A stretch of 64,000 bases of DNA. Source: JALORV01 sp963712485 (lineage in GTDB: Bacteria; Pseudomonadota; Gammaproteobacteria; Burkholderiales; Burkholderiaceae_F). The notes beneath the pieces were generated by a model. The model was not told the DNA's origin, searched no databases, and saw nothing but the letters and a program-made list of their open reading frames with translations. The stretch covers positions 118,196 to 182,195 of the forward strand of contig CAVQID010000008.1 of assembly GCA_963712485.1 (NCBI GenBank), in the 5' to 3' direction. Of this stretch, positions 1-7,815 are shown in pieces; positions within the stretch are counted from its first letter, which is position 1, and each line of letters begins with the position of its first letter. The position numbers and the translations under genes are program-made.

Positions 1-321
1 TTCGGCGCCGCTCGCTTTCTCGAGCGCGCGCTCGGACGCAAGGTGGGCCCATCGACCGGCACCGCGCTGATCGCCTGCGCCGAACTGATGGCGCAGATGA
101 AACGGTCGCGGCAGAACGGTGCTGTCGTCACGTTGCTGTGCGACAGCGGCGAGCGCTACCTGGCCACCTGCTACGACGATGGCTGGCTACGACGCGAAAA
201 GCTCGATATCGAGCCGACGCTCACCGCACTGGAGCGCTTCTGGGAAAGCGGCCGATGGCCTGCATCGCTTGCGCGCCGCACGCGCCGGCCTCAGACGCCG
301 AAAAGCCCCGTGCTGAGGTAG
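1..321 (+). CDS. PLP-dependent cysteine synthase family protein, C-terminal part
   Basis: The reading frame is open from base 1, so the start lies outside the window. The visible 106 residues match the C-terminus of PLP-fold cysteine synthases: a GPSTGTAL phosphate-contact segment near residues 17-24 followed by VVTLLCDSGERYLATCYDDGWL. These enzymes make L-cysteine from an activated serine and sulfide in the cytoplasm. The tail beyond DDGW is longer than in CysK or CysM, as in a separate betaproteobacterial subfamily. The gene converges on cysM and their 3' ends overlap by 31 bp. Family assignment is firm; substrate preference cannot be judged from this fragment. Confidence 0.85.
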   Translation, partial: FGAARFLERALGRKVGPSTGTALIACAELMAQMKRSRQNGAVVTLLCDSGERYLATCYDDGWLRREKLDIEPTLTALERFWESGRWPASLARRTRRPQTPKSPVLR

Positions 322-1214
322 CGATCACCGCGGTCGCAGACGACGAAGACGATCGTTGCGTTTTCGACTTCGTCCGCGATTCTCAGCGCAATCAGGCAGG
401 CTCCCGCCGCCGACGGTCCGCACGAGATGCCTTCCTCGGCCGCCATGCGCCGCGCCATCGCCTCCGCTTCAGCCTGAGTCACATACTCGAGCCGATCGAC
501 CCCGGCCGGGTTGTAAATGCGCGGCAGATAAGCTTCGGGCCACTTGCGGATTCCCGGAATCTGCGAGCCCTCTGCCGGCTGCGCGCCGATGATCTGCACG
601 GCGACGTTGCGCTCCTTCAGGTAGCGCCCAGCGCCCATGATCGTGCCGGTCGTTCCCATCGCGCTGACGAAGTGCGTGATGCGCCCCTCCGTGTCGCGCC
701 AGATCTCCGGCCCCGTCGTCTCGTAGTGCGCGCGCGGGTTGTCGGGGTTGGCAAACTGGTCAAGCACGCGGCCTTTCCCTTCGGCCTGCATTTGCATCGC
801 GAGATCGCGCGCGTATTCCATGCCGCCCTTGCTCGCTGGCGTCAGGATGATTTCAGCGCCGTATGCAGCCATGCTGGCACGGCGCTCGGCGCTGAGGTTG
901 TCCGGCATGATGAGCGTCATGCGGTAACCCTTCATCGCCGCGATCATGGCCAATGCGATGCCGGTGTTACCGCTGGTGGGCTCGATCAGGCGGTCGCCCG
1001 GATGAATATCGCCGCGCTCCTCGGCGCGCGTGATCATCGAATAGGCGGGACGGTCCTTCACCGAGCCGCCGGGATTGTTTCCTTCGAGCTTGCCCAGGAT
1101 CAGGTTGCCGCGCCGCGCGTTGTCCTCTCCGGGCAGGCGCTGCAGGCGGACCAGCGGCGTGTTGCCGATCGTCTGGTCGATCGTCGGAAGCGGCACGTGC
1201 GCACGGTCCATCAT
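291..1214 (-). CDS. cysM: Cysteine synthase B (O-acetylserine sulfhydrylase, CysM type)
   Basis: A 307-residue PLP enzyme that forms cysteine from O-acetylserine and sulfide or thiosulfate in the cytoplasm. The N-terminal TIGNTPLV motif, the PLP lysine K53 in GGSVKDR and the substrate loop TSGNTG at residues 80-85 are all present. Length and the SVKDRPAYSM context fit CysM rather than CysK. The start was set at the ATG overlapping the lapB stop (ATGA), which gives a family-typical N-terminus; an upstream in-frame ATG would add 35 residues inside lapB. It is the last gene of a lapA-lapB-cysM transcription unit. It converges with a second cysteine synthase gene at the window edge. Confidence 0.93.
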   Translation of the reverse strand: MMDRAHVPLPTIDQTIGNTPLVRLQRLPGEDNARRGNLILGKLEGNNPGGSVKDRPAYSMITRAEERGDIHPGDRLIEPTSGNTGIALAMIAAMKGYRMTLIMPDNLSAERRASMAAYGAEIILTPASKGGMEYARDLAMQMQAEGKGRVLDQFANPDNPRAHYETTGPEIWRDTEGRITHFVSAMGTTGTIMGAGRYLKERNVAVQIIGAQPAEGSQIPGIRKWPEAYLPRIYNPAGVDRLEYVTQAEAEAMARRMAAEEGISCGPSAAGACLIALRIADEVENATIVFVVCDRGDRYLSTGLFGV

Positions 1215-2380
1215 GGGCCCTCGAGTTCCTCCAGACGCCGCGGCGGGTAGCTGTCCCAACTGCTGCATCCGGGGCAATTCCAGTGATACTCCCGGGTGCG
1301 AAAACCGCACTTGCCGCAACGATAGCGTGCCAGTTTGCGCGCGTGTCCCTTGAGCAGCGCGCTCATCGATGACAGCTCTTCGTCACCGGGATTGAGCGCC
1401 AGCCGTGCCTCCGCCAGGCGCTCGAAGCCCAGCAGGGAGGGATGCCGCTTGAGTTCCTCGGCGACCAGCGCCTCGGCCGCGGCCGGTCCCTGCCATTCGG
1501 CGCTGCGAAGGTAGGCTGTATCCAGCAGGTCGATCGACGGCGCATCGAGCAGCGCCCGTCGCAGCCAGTTCAACGCGTCGGTCCTGCGGCCTAACTGATC
1601 CAGCGTGGCAGTGACCTTGCCGGCAATCAGCGGCAGATGATCGCGCGACGCGCCTTCGACTCGTTGCCACAGATGCAGTGCGCCCTCGGAGTCGCCGCGG
1701 CGTGCCGCCAGGTCGCCCGCCAGGATCAGCGCGCGCACCGATTTCCGGTCGGTGGTCAATGCCTCGTCGATCGCCCGCTGCGCATCGTCGAGCCGGCCCG
1801 CGCTTGTTGCCGCCTCCGCCAGCTCGCACTGGAAGTGCGCGATCGCCGTCTGATGATTCTCGCCGGCCTCGCGTTCCAGCAGGCGCGCACAGTCGATAGC
1901 TTTGAGCCAGTCGCGTTCCATCTGGTAGATCCGCAGCAGCGCGCGCAACGCATCGAACCGATGGTTGCGGTCCTCGAGCAGCCGGGTAAACGCGTCCTCG
2001 GCGCGATCGAGCAGTCCGCCCTTCAGGTAGTCCTGCCCCAGTTCGGCGAGCGCGCGAGACCGCTCGCGTGCCGGAAGGTCTGCGCGGTTGAGCAGATGGG
2101 TGTGGATGCGCACCGCCCGGTCGAACTCGCCACGGCGGCGAAAAAGGTTGCCCAGTGCGTGGTGCAGTTCGATCGTCTCCGGATCGAGCTTGACGACCTC
2201 GATGAAGGCGTCAATGGCCTTGTCATGCTGATCGTTGAGCAGCAAATTGAGACCGCGAAAGTAAGAGCGCGGCAGTGCAGCGTTGTCTGTGGCCCGAGTG
2301 CGCGACTCGAAGCCGCGGCCAAACCAGCCTGCGGCAAAAACCAGCGGCAGCGCCACCAGATACCAGAGTTCGAACTCCAT
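1211..2380 (-). CDS. lapB: Lipopolysaccharide assembly protein B (YciM), TPR protein
   Basis: An inner-membrane-anchored cytoplasmic protein that in Enterobacteria regulates LpxC turnover and so balances LPS synthesis. One N-terminal membrane helix spans about residues 3-20. Tandem TPR helices fill roughly residues 45-330. A C-terminal rubredoxin-type metal knuckle has CGKC at 355-358 and CPGC at 369-372. All four cysteines are intact and the 389-residue length is typical. The chosen ATG overlaps the lapA stop as TGATG; a TTG one codon earlier is the alternative. Gene order lapA-lapB is the conserved arrangement and suggests translational coupling. Confidence 0.94.
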   Translation of the reverse strand: MEFELWYLVALPLVFAAGWFGRGFESRTRATDNAALPRSYFRGLNLLLNDQHDKAIDAFIEVVKLDPETIELHHALGNLFRRRGEFDRAVRIHTHLLNRADLPARERSRALAELGQDYLKGGLLDRAEDAFTRLLEDRNHRFDALRALLRIYQMERDWLKAIDCARLLEREAGENHQTAIAHFQCELAEAATSAGRLDDAQRAIDEALTTDRKSVRALILAGDLAARRGDSEGALHLWQRVEGASRDHLPLIAGKVTATLDQLGRRTDALNWLRRALLDAPSIDLLDTAYLRSAEWQGPAAAEALVAEELKRHPSLLGFERLAEARLALNPGDEELSSMSALLKGHARKLARYRCGKCGFRTREYHWNCPGCSSWDSYPPRRLEELEGP

Positions 2381-2718
2381 CAACGACGCCCGTGGTCGCC
2401 CGTGATCTCTGCGACGGCGCCGGACTGGCGAGCAGCCGACGTCATCATGTCATCTGCCACGTCGGCACTGGGGGGGACCGGCGCCTGCTGACGCAGGATC
2501 GTCACCTCCCGACGCATCCGGTAGATCGGCGCCGCCAGCGCCAGCGCACCGAGCAGCGCACCCACCGCAACGCAGGTCAGCATCACGAGAATCAGCGGCA
2601 CGTGTTCCCAGGTCAGCGTGGACGTCAGGCGCACCGGTACGGGAGTCGTGTTCTTCAGCGCGAACCACAGCACGAGCAGGAAGAACCCGACCTTGACGAT
2701 CCATGCCAGCAGTCTCAT
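2380..2718 (-). CDS. lapA: Lipopolysaccharide assembly protein A domain protein
   Basis: A 112-residue inner-membrane protein with two hydrophobic helices, about residues 5-22 and 42-62, followed by a basic, partly helical cytoplasmic tail. This is the LapA/YciS layout, and the VRLTSTLTWEHVPLILVML stretch between the helices is characteristic. A GGAGG ribosome-binding site lies five bases before the ATG, which is why this start was chosen over an upstream in-frame codon that would add 45 unrelated residues. It is directly followed by lapB, its functional partner in LPS assembly. A terminator for ihfB separates it from the ribosomal protein operon, so it probably has its own promoter. Confidence 0.9.
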   Translation of the reverse strand: MRLLAWIVKVGFFLLVLWFALKNTTPVPVRLTSTLTWEHVPLILVMLTCVAVGALLGALALAAPIYRMRREVTILRQQAPVPPSADVADDMMTSAARQSGAVAEITGDHGRR

Positions 2719-2805
2719 CCACACCTCCGGGCCAGCGCCTGACTGAAGGGGACATTGTAGGGAAGCCACGCCGTGTCCTGCCCGTCCGTGTGTGCGCCGG
2801 AGGCC

Positions 2806-2834
2806 AAAAAAAAGCCGCGCTGGGCGCGGCCTTC
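2806..2834 (-). terminator. Rho-independent terminator after ihfB
   Basis: On the minus strand, GCCGCGC and GCGCGGC form a 7-bp stem around a CCA loop and are followed by eight T residues. It lies 16 bases past the ihfB stop and ends the rpsA-ihfB transcription unit before lapA. Confidence 0.9.
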
Positions 2835-2849
2835 TGAAGGTTGCGAAGT

Positions 2850-3164
2850 TCAATCGGAATCGTCGTCCGAGGCATCCGGGTCGGCTTCGCCATCGACGCG
2901 CTCGCGCAGTTCCTTGCCCGCCTTGAAGTGCGGAACGTACTTCGCGGGTACCTGGACGCGATCACCCGACTTGGGATTGCGCCCGACACGAGGCGGCCGG
3001 TAGTTCAGAGCGAAGCTGCCGAAACCGCGGATCTCGATGCGCTGACCGCCGGCGAGCGCCTCGGTCATCGCGTCGAGCATCGTGTTGACGGCCTCATCGG
3101 CATCTCGCGCGACCAGGCGGGGATTGCGCTCCGCCAGCCGCGCGATCAGCTCCGACTTCGTCAT
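2850..3164 (-). CDS. ihfB: Integration host factor subunit beta
   Basis: A nucleoid protein that pairs with IHF-alpha to bend DNA sharply. The start MTKSELIARL matches the family exactly. RIEIRGFGSF at 42-51 and the DNA-intercalating arm GRNPKSG at 61-67, with Pro64, are intact. An acidic tail at 91-104 (repeated Asp) extends beyond the ~94-residue E. coli protein. The ATG was chosen by homology; an in-frame TTG three codons upstream has a better-spaced GGAG and could be the real start. It lies immediately downstream of rpsA, a conserved betaproteobacterial pairing, and is closed by a strong terminator. Confidence 0.95.
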   Translation of the reverse strand: MTKSELIARLAERNPRLVARDADEAVNTMLDAMTEALAGGQRIEIRGFGSFALNYRPPRVGRNPKSGDRVQVPAKYVPHFKAGKELRERVDGEADPDASDDDSD

Positions 3165-3186
3165 CGTCTTCAACGAAAGACTCCGT

Positions 3187-4899
3187 TTACTTGCTCTGCG
3201 TGTCCAGTTTCGCTTTCAGCAGCGCACCCAGGTTGGTGGTGCCGGTCTGCGCTTCGGACTGCATGCGTTCCATCGCCGCCGACGTTTCCGCAGTGTCCTT
3301 CGCCTTGATCGACAGGTTGATGTTGCGGTTCTTGCGGTCGACATTGATGATCATCGCGTTGACGGTGTCGCCTTCCTTGATGTGGTTGCGTGCGTCCTCA
3401 ACGCGATCTGCAGCGATCTCCGAGGCGCGCAGATAGCCCTCGATATCACCGCCAAGATCGACGACCGCACCCTTCGCGTCAACCGTCTTGACGGTGCCGG
3501 TGACCATGGAACCCTTCTCATGGCCCGCCGCGAAGTTGGTAAACGGATCGCCCGACATCTGCTTGACGCCGAGAGAAATGCGCTCGCGCTCGGTGTCGAT
3601 CGCCAGCACCATCGCCTCGATCTCGTCGCCCTTCTTGTACTTGCGGACTGCGTCCTCGCCGGTTTCGCTCCACGACAGGTCCGACAGGTGCACGAGGCCA
3701 TCGATGCCGCCGTTCAGGCCGATGAAGACACCGAAGTCGGTGATCGACTTGATCTGGCCCTTCACCTTGTCGCCCTTCTTGTGCGACAACGCGAAGTCGT
3801 CCCACGGATTGGGCTTGCACTGCTTCATGCCGAGGCTGATGCGGCGACGCTCCTCGTCGATCTCGAGGACCATGACCTCGACCTCGTCGCCGAGCTGCAC
3901 GATCTTCTTCGGATCGACGTTCTTGTTGGTCCAGTCCATTTCGGAAACGTGCACCAGGCCCTCGATGCCGGCCTCGATCTCGACGAACGCGCCGTAGTCG
4001 GTGATGTTGGTGACCTTGCCGAACAGGCGCGTGCCCTGCGGGTAGCGGCGCGCGAGACCCACCCACGGATCCTCGCCGAGCTGCTTGACGCCCAGCGACA
4101 CGCGGTTCTTTTCCTGGTCGAACTTCAGGATCTTTGCAGTGATCTCCTGCCCGACCTGCACCACTTCGCTCGGGTGGCGCACGCGGCGCCAGGCCAGGTC
4201 GGTGATGTGCAGCAGGCCGTCGATGCCGCCGAGGTCGACGAACGCGCCGTAATCGGTGATGTTCTTGACCGTGCCTTTGACGATCGCGCCTTCCTTGAGG
4301 TTCTCGAGCAGCTTGGCGCGCTCCTCGCCCATGCTGGCCTCGACCACCGCACGGCGGGAGACCACGACGTTGTTGCGCTTGCGGTCGAGCTTGATGACCT
4401 TGAATTCGAGTGTCTTCCCCTCGTAAGGCGTGGTGTCCTTGACGGGACGCGTGTCGACCAGCGAACCCGGCAGGAACGCGCGGATGCCATTGGTCATGAC
4501 CGTCAGGCCGCCCTTGACCTTGCCCGTGATCGTGCCGGCAACGAGTTCGCCGCTGTCGAGTGCTTTTTCGAGGTTCATCCAGGCGGCGAGGCGCTTGGCC
4601 TTGTCGCGCGACAGGATCGTGTCGCCGTAACCGTTCTCGAGTGACTCGATCGCGACCGAGACGAAGTCACCCGGATTGACGCTCAACTGGCCGTTGTCGT
4701 CCTTGAATTCTTCGAGCGGGATGTAGGCCTCGGACTTCAGACCGGCGTTGACGACGACGAAGTTGTAGTCGACGCGGATCACCTCGGCGGTGATCACTTC
4801 GCCCTGCTTCATTTCCTGGCGATTCAGGCTCTCTTCGAAGAGGGCGGCAAAACTTTCTGACTTGCTGGGACTGCTGCTGTGAGTTGCGACGGATGACAT
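3187..4899 (-). CDS. rpsA: 30S ribosomal protein S1
   Basis: A 570-residue S1 protein with six OB-fold S1 repeats. Repeats 3 to 6 are easy to see from recurring ITDYGAFV, GLVHVSE and RISLG type segments; the two N-terminal repeats anchor the protein to the ribosome. S1 unwinds and captures mRNA for initiation. The start MSSVATHSSSPSKSESFAALFEES is the usual family N-terminus; an upstream ATG would add 12 residues with no resemblance. It lies between cmk and ihfB, exactly as in most gamma- and betaproteobacteria. Nothing is odd about the sequence. Confidence 0.97.
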   Translation of the reverse strand: MSSVATHSSSPSKSESFAALFEESLNRQEMKQGEVITAEVIRVDYNFVVVNAGLKSEAYIPLEEFKDDNGQLSVNPGDFVSVAIESLENGYGDTILSRDKAKRLAAWMNLEKALDSGELVAGTITGKVKGGLTVMTNGIRAFLPGSLVDTRPVKDTTPYEGKTLEFKVIKLDRKRNNVVVSRRAVVEASMGEERAKLLENLKEGAIVKGTVKNITDYGAFVDLGGIDGLLHITDLAWRRVRHPSEVVQVGQEITAKILKFDQEKNRVSLGVKQLGEDPWVGLARRYPQGTRLFGKVTNITDYGAFVEIEAGIEGLVHVSEMDWTNKNVDPKKIVQLGDEVEVMVLEIDEERRRISLGMKQCKPNPWDDFALSHKKGDKVKGQIKSITDFGVFIGLNGGIDGLVHLSDLSWSETGEDAVRKYKKGDEIEAMVLAIDTERERISLGVKQMSGDPFTNFAAGHEKGSMVTGTVKTVDAKGAVVDLGGDIEGYLRASEIAADRVEDARNHIKEGDTVNAMIINVDRKNRNINLSIKAKDTAETSAAMERMQSEAQTGTTNLGALLKAKLDTQSK

Positions 4900-5044
4900 G
4901 TAAGGACCCAATGAAAACCAACACTTGCCAATCACGCTTCGGCGTTGCGCCTCGGCGGAGTTGTCGACACGCAGCGGGAAAACCTCAACCGGGCTGGCGC
5001 CCGCGACAAAGACGTCCCTGCTGCACCCTTTACTGCTTGCATTG

Positions 5045-5716
5045 CTACTGACTGCCCTGCTGCCTTCCGTACCAGTTCAACACCTGCGCGACGACCTCGT
5101 CGATCGTGAGTGCCGAGGAGTCCAGCCGGTAGGCATCTTCGGCGGGCCTGAGTGGCGCGGCGGACCGTTCAGTGTCACGGCGGTCGCGCGCCTCAAGATC
5201 CCGCGAAAGGTCGGAAATATTAGTCGAAATTCCTTTTTCGATCAACTGCTTATGTCGCCGCTCGGCACGCGCCTGCACAGTTGCGGTGAGAAACACTTTA
5301 AGGTCGGCATCCGGAAAGACGACGGTACCCATGTCGCGTCCATCGGCGACGAGTCCCGGCGCTTGCCGGCGGCGGCGCTGCAGTTCAAGGAGGGCTTCAC
5401 GCACCGCGGGGTGCACCGCCACCTGCGACGCGGCGCGGCTGATGTCCTCGGAGCGGATTTCATCCGTGACATCGACGCGGTCCATTTCGATGCGACCGTC
5501 GTTGAAGCAGGGCTGCATCGTTCGCGCCAGGCCCGCGAGCTTCGCTTCATCCGTCGGTGCAACCTGGCAATGCAGGGCTTCCCAGGCGAGCAGGCGGTAG
5601 AGCGCGCCACTATCCAGATAGTTGAATCCGAGCTTACTTGCGACACGCTGGGCGATCGTGCCCTTGCCCGACGCGGTCGGGCCGTCGATCGCAATCACAG
5701 GCGGCTGCGGGGTCAT
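5045..5716 (-). CDS. cmk: Cytidylate kinase
   Basis: A 223-residue cytoplasmic kinase that phosphorylates CMP and dCMP with ATP. The P-loop GPTASGKGT lies at residues 12-20, and the family-specific DSGALYR and VADGRDMGTVVFPDA segments follow. The start MTPQPPVIAIDGP was chosen because an upstream ATG adds 18 unrelated residues. It belongs to the conserved aroA-cmk-rpsA series, but here a small antisense gene (DUF2061) occupies the space between aroA and cmk, so cmk is probably not simply co-transcribed in the usual tight operon. Confidence 0.95.
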   Translation of the reverse strand: MTPQPPVIAIDGPTASGKGTIAQRVASKLGFNYLDSGALYRLLAWEALHCQVAPTDEAKLAGLARTMQPCFNDGRIEMDRVDVTDEIRSEDISRAASQVAVHPAVREALLELQRRRRQAPGLVADGRDMGTVVFPDADLKVFLTATVQARAERRHKQLIEKGISTNISDLSRDLEARDRRDTERSAAPLRPAEDAYRLDSSALTIDEVVAQVLNWYGRQQGSQ

Positions 5717-5805
5717 CGGCGGGCTATCGGCGCCATCGGCAAAATCAACTGGACCATGCCAGGCGCACACCGTAGCTTTTTGAGTGACTCCACGGGAGGA
5801 AAGAG

Positions 5806-6045
5806 ATGCGCATACCCCTCAAACTGAGCCTTGCGAAGACCGGCAGCTTCGCGATCGTGCACTTCACCGTCGCCTTTTCGATCGCCTACCTGCTCACCGG
5901 CAGTGTCGGCATCGCCAGCGCACTCGCGCTGATTGAACCGCTGGCCAACACGGTGGCGTACTTCGTTCATGAGCGCGCCTGGTCTCGCGTGCCGCTGCGC
6001 CCGGCCGGCGGCGGCGAAACGAGCGTCGCCAGCGCGCGGAAGTAA
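5806..6045 (+). CDS. DUF2061 small membrane protein
   Basis: A 79-residue protein with two hydrophobic segments, about residues 14-35 and 37-53, and the family signature FSIAYLLTGSVGIA followed by ALIEP and YFVHERAW. This is DUF2061, a family of unknown function often found alone. A strong GGAGG ribosome-binding site seven bases before the ATG supports expression. It lies on the strand opposite to its neighbours, and its last ~79 bases overlap the 3' end of aroA in convergent orientation. It therefore splits the aroA-cmk pair. Confidence 0.82.
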   Translation: MRIPLKLSLAKTGSFAIVHFTVAFSIAYLLTGSVGIASALALIEPLANTVAYFVHERAWSRVPLRPAGGGETSVASARK

Positions 6046-7307
6046 TCCGGAAACGTCTTGGCGACGCAGTGCGGATCGCGGATGTGAACCGCACGGCCGC
6101 CGACGGCAGCGAGCGAAAGGCACATCGCCATACGGTGGTCATCGTACGTGTCCACCGTCGCCTCGCGCACCTGCGCTGGCGGATGAATGCGGAGCCAGTC
6201 CGGGCCTTCATCTACCTCGGCTCCCAGCTTGCGCAGTTCGGTCGCCATCGCCGTGATGCGGTCGGTTTCCTTGACGCGCCATGAGCCAATATTGCGCAGC
6301 GTCGTGACGCCCTCCGCAAACAGCGCAACAACGGCGAGCGTCATCGCCGCGTCCGGGATGTGATTGAAGTCCGCGTCGACGCCTCGCAGCCGACCGAAGC
6401 TCGGCGCGGATGCCTCGATGTGCTGGTCGGACATATGCACGCGCGCGCCCATGGCTTCGAGTGCCTCGGCGAAGTGCAGGTCGCCCTGCACGCTCCCGCG
6501 GCCAACGCCATCGACACGCACCGGCCCGCCCGCCAGAGCACCTAGCGCGAGGAAATACGAAGCTCCCGAGGCATCCCCCTCGACGACGATCCGACCCGGA
6601 GAGACGTAATGTGCACGCGGCACGACGAATTCATCGCCGTCGCGCGCGACCTCGACGCCGAAGCGCTTCATCAACGCGATCGTCATATCGATGTACGGGC
6701 GCGAAATCAGCGGTCCCTCCACGGCGATGGTCAGGCCCTGCGAGGGTGCTGACAACGGCGCAGCCATCAGCAGGCCGGTAAGAAACTGGCTCGAGACGTC
6801 CCCGCGCACGTGTGCGCGATCGGCGTTCAGCGTCGTTGCCGGTTCAATGCGAAGCGGCGGGAAGCCCGCCTTCGCGCCATAACTGATGTGCGCGCCAAGG
6901 ACGTTCAACGCATCGACGAGGTCGCCGATCGGCCGCTCGCGCATGCGTGGGACCCCGTCGAGGAGATAACGCCCTGCGGAAAACGCCAGCGCGGCAGTCA
7001 GGGACCTGAAGGCGGTACCGGCGTTGCCGAGAAACAGTTCGGCATCGCGCACGGGAAAGTGCCCGGCACAGCCGGAGACCCTGAGGCCTGCATTGGTGGT
7101 CGCCATCGCCACGCCGAGTGCGGCCAGTGCATCGCGCATCACTGAAGTGTCGTCAGCCTTGAGCAGACCCGCGACCAGCGTCTCGCCCTGCGCCAGCGCA
7201 GCGAGCAGCAGAACGCGGTTGGAGATGCTTTTTGAGCCCGGAAGTCGCACCGCGCCGGCGGCGCGGTGGATCGGCTCAATGGTGAGAATGGCGGGCCACG
7301 AAGTCAC
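5967..7307 (-). CDS. aroA: 3-phosphoshikimate 1-carboxyvinyltransferase (EPSP synthase)
   Basis: The sixth step of the shikimate pathway: phosphoenolpyruvate plus shikimate 3-phosphate gives EPSP. The 446-residue protein has LPGSKSISNR at 22-31, LFLGNAGTAFRSL, the RPYIDMT segment and the C-terminal DHRMAMCLSLAA motif. The start is GTG; no better in-frame codon is nearby. The C-terminus runs about 20 residues past the usual end and overlaps the convergent DUF2061 gene. In related genomes tyrA lies directly upstream; here the minor-pilin operon separates them. The LFLGNAGTA form has the usual active-site glycine of bacterial enzymes. Confidence 0.95.
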   Translation of the reverse strand: MTSWPAILTIEPIHRAAGAVRLPGSKSISNRVLLLAALAQGETLVAGLLKADDTSVMRDALAALGVAMATTNAGLRVSGCAGHFPVRDAELFLGNAGTAFRSLTAALAFSAGRYLLDGVPRMRERPIGDLVDALNVLGAHISYGAKAGFPPLRIEPATTLNADRAHVRGDVSSQFLTGLLMAAPLSAPSQGLTIAVEGPLISRPYIDMTIALMKRFGVEVARDGDEFVVPRAHYVSPGRIVVEGDASGASYFLALGALAGGPVRVDGVGRGSVQGDLHFAEALEAMGARVHMSDQHIEASAPSFGRLRGVDADFNHIPDAAMTLAVVALFAEGVTTLRNIGSWRVKETDRITAMATELRKLGAEVDEGPDWLRIHPPAQVREATVDTYDDHRMAMCLSLAAVGGRAVHIRDPHCVAKTFPDYFRALATLVSPPPAGRSGTRDQARS

Positions 7308-7340
7308 GTGGCGATGATGCCACGGCGCTTGCGCGAGGTC

Positions 7341-7811
7341 TTAGCGGCCCCAGCAGGTGTTGAGGTCGAGCGCGCCGGAGCGATCACGCCGACCGGTGTT
7401 ATCGAGCGTTAGATTTCCGCACGCGTCCCCGTTCATCGGCCCGACTGGCGTAGCCGTTAACAAATACGTCGCGGGCGTCGGCGTAGCCACCGCGATGTTG
7501 TAGACAGCCGCCCCGGAAGCCGGTGAATTCTGAAGGCTCACCGGAAGCGTCGGCGGGAGGAGATTGGCCGGGTCCTGATAGCTCCCCCGTTCCGTTCGCC
7601 AGCGTTCCATCCACTGCGCCGCATGCGTCAATGTTGCGCGCGCCTCGCTACGATGACCACGGGCGATGAACGCAAAGTAGTTTGGAATCGCGATCGCCGA
7701 CAGGATGGCGATGATCGCCATGACTGTGACGAGCTCAATCAACGTGAATCCCCGCGCCGCGAGGACGCGGGGCCTGCCAGGACTGGCGGTGCAACCGGTT
7801 AACCGAGCCAC
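7341..7811 (-). CDS. pilE: Type IV pilin protein (PilE-like minor pilin)
   Basis: A 156-residue prepilin. The leader ends at G21 and the mature N-terminus FTLIELVTVMAIIAILSAIAI has the conserved glutamate at +5 (E26), so it is a prepilin-peptidase substrate. Two C-terminal cysteines, about residues 133 and 153, can form the D-region disulfide. In minor-pilin operons the gene after pilY1 is usually called pilE and encodes a minor pilin primed with the FimT/PilV/PilW/PilX group, rather than the major subunit. The GTG start lies four bases after the pilY1 stop and gives a long 21-residue leader. It is the last gene of the operon. Confidence 0.85.
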   Translation of the reverse strand: MARLTGCTASPGRPRVLAARGFTLIELVTVMAIIAILSAIAIPNYFAFIARGHRSEARATLTHAAQWMERWRTERGSYQDPANLLPPTLPVSLQNSPASGAAVYNIAVATPTPATYLLTATPVGPMNGDACGNLTLDNTGRRDRSGALDLNTCWGR

Positions 7812-7815
7812 GTCG

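Noticed and set aside
3082..4644. A 520-codon plus-strand frame opposite rpsA.
   Set aside because: High-GC antisense shadow of the S1 repeats, with no domain or start signal.
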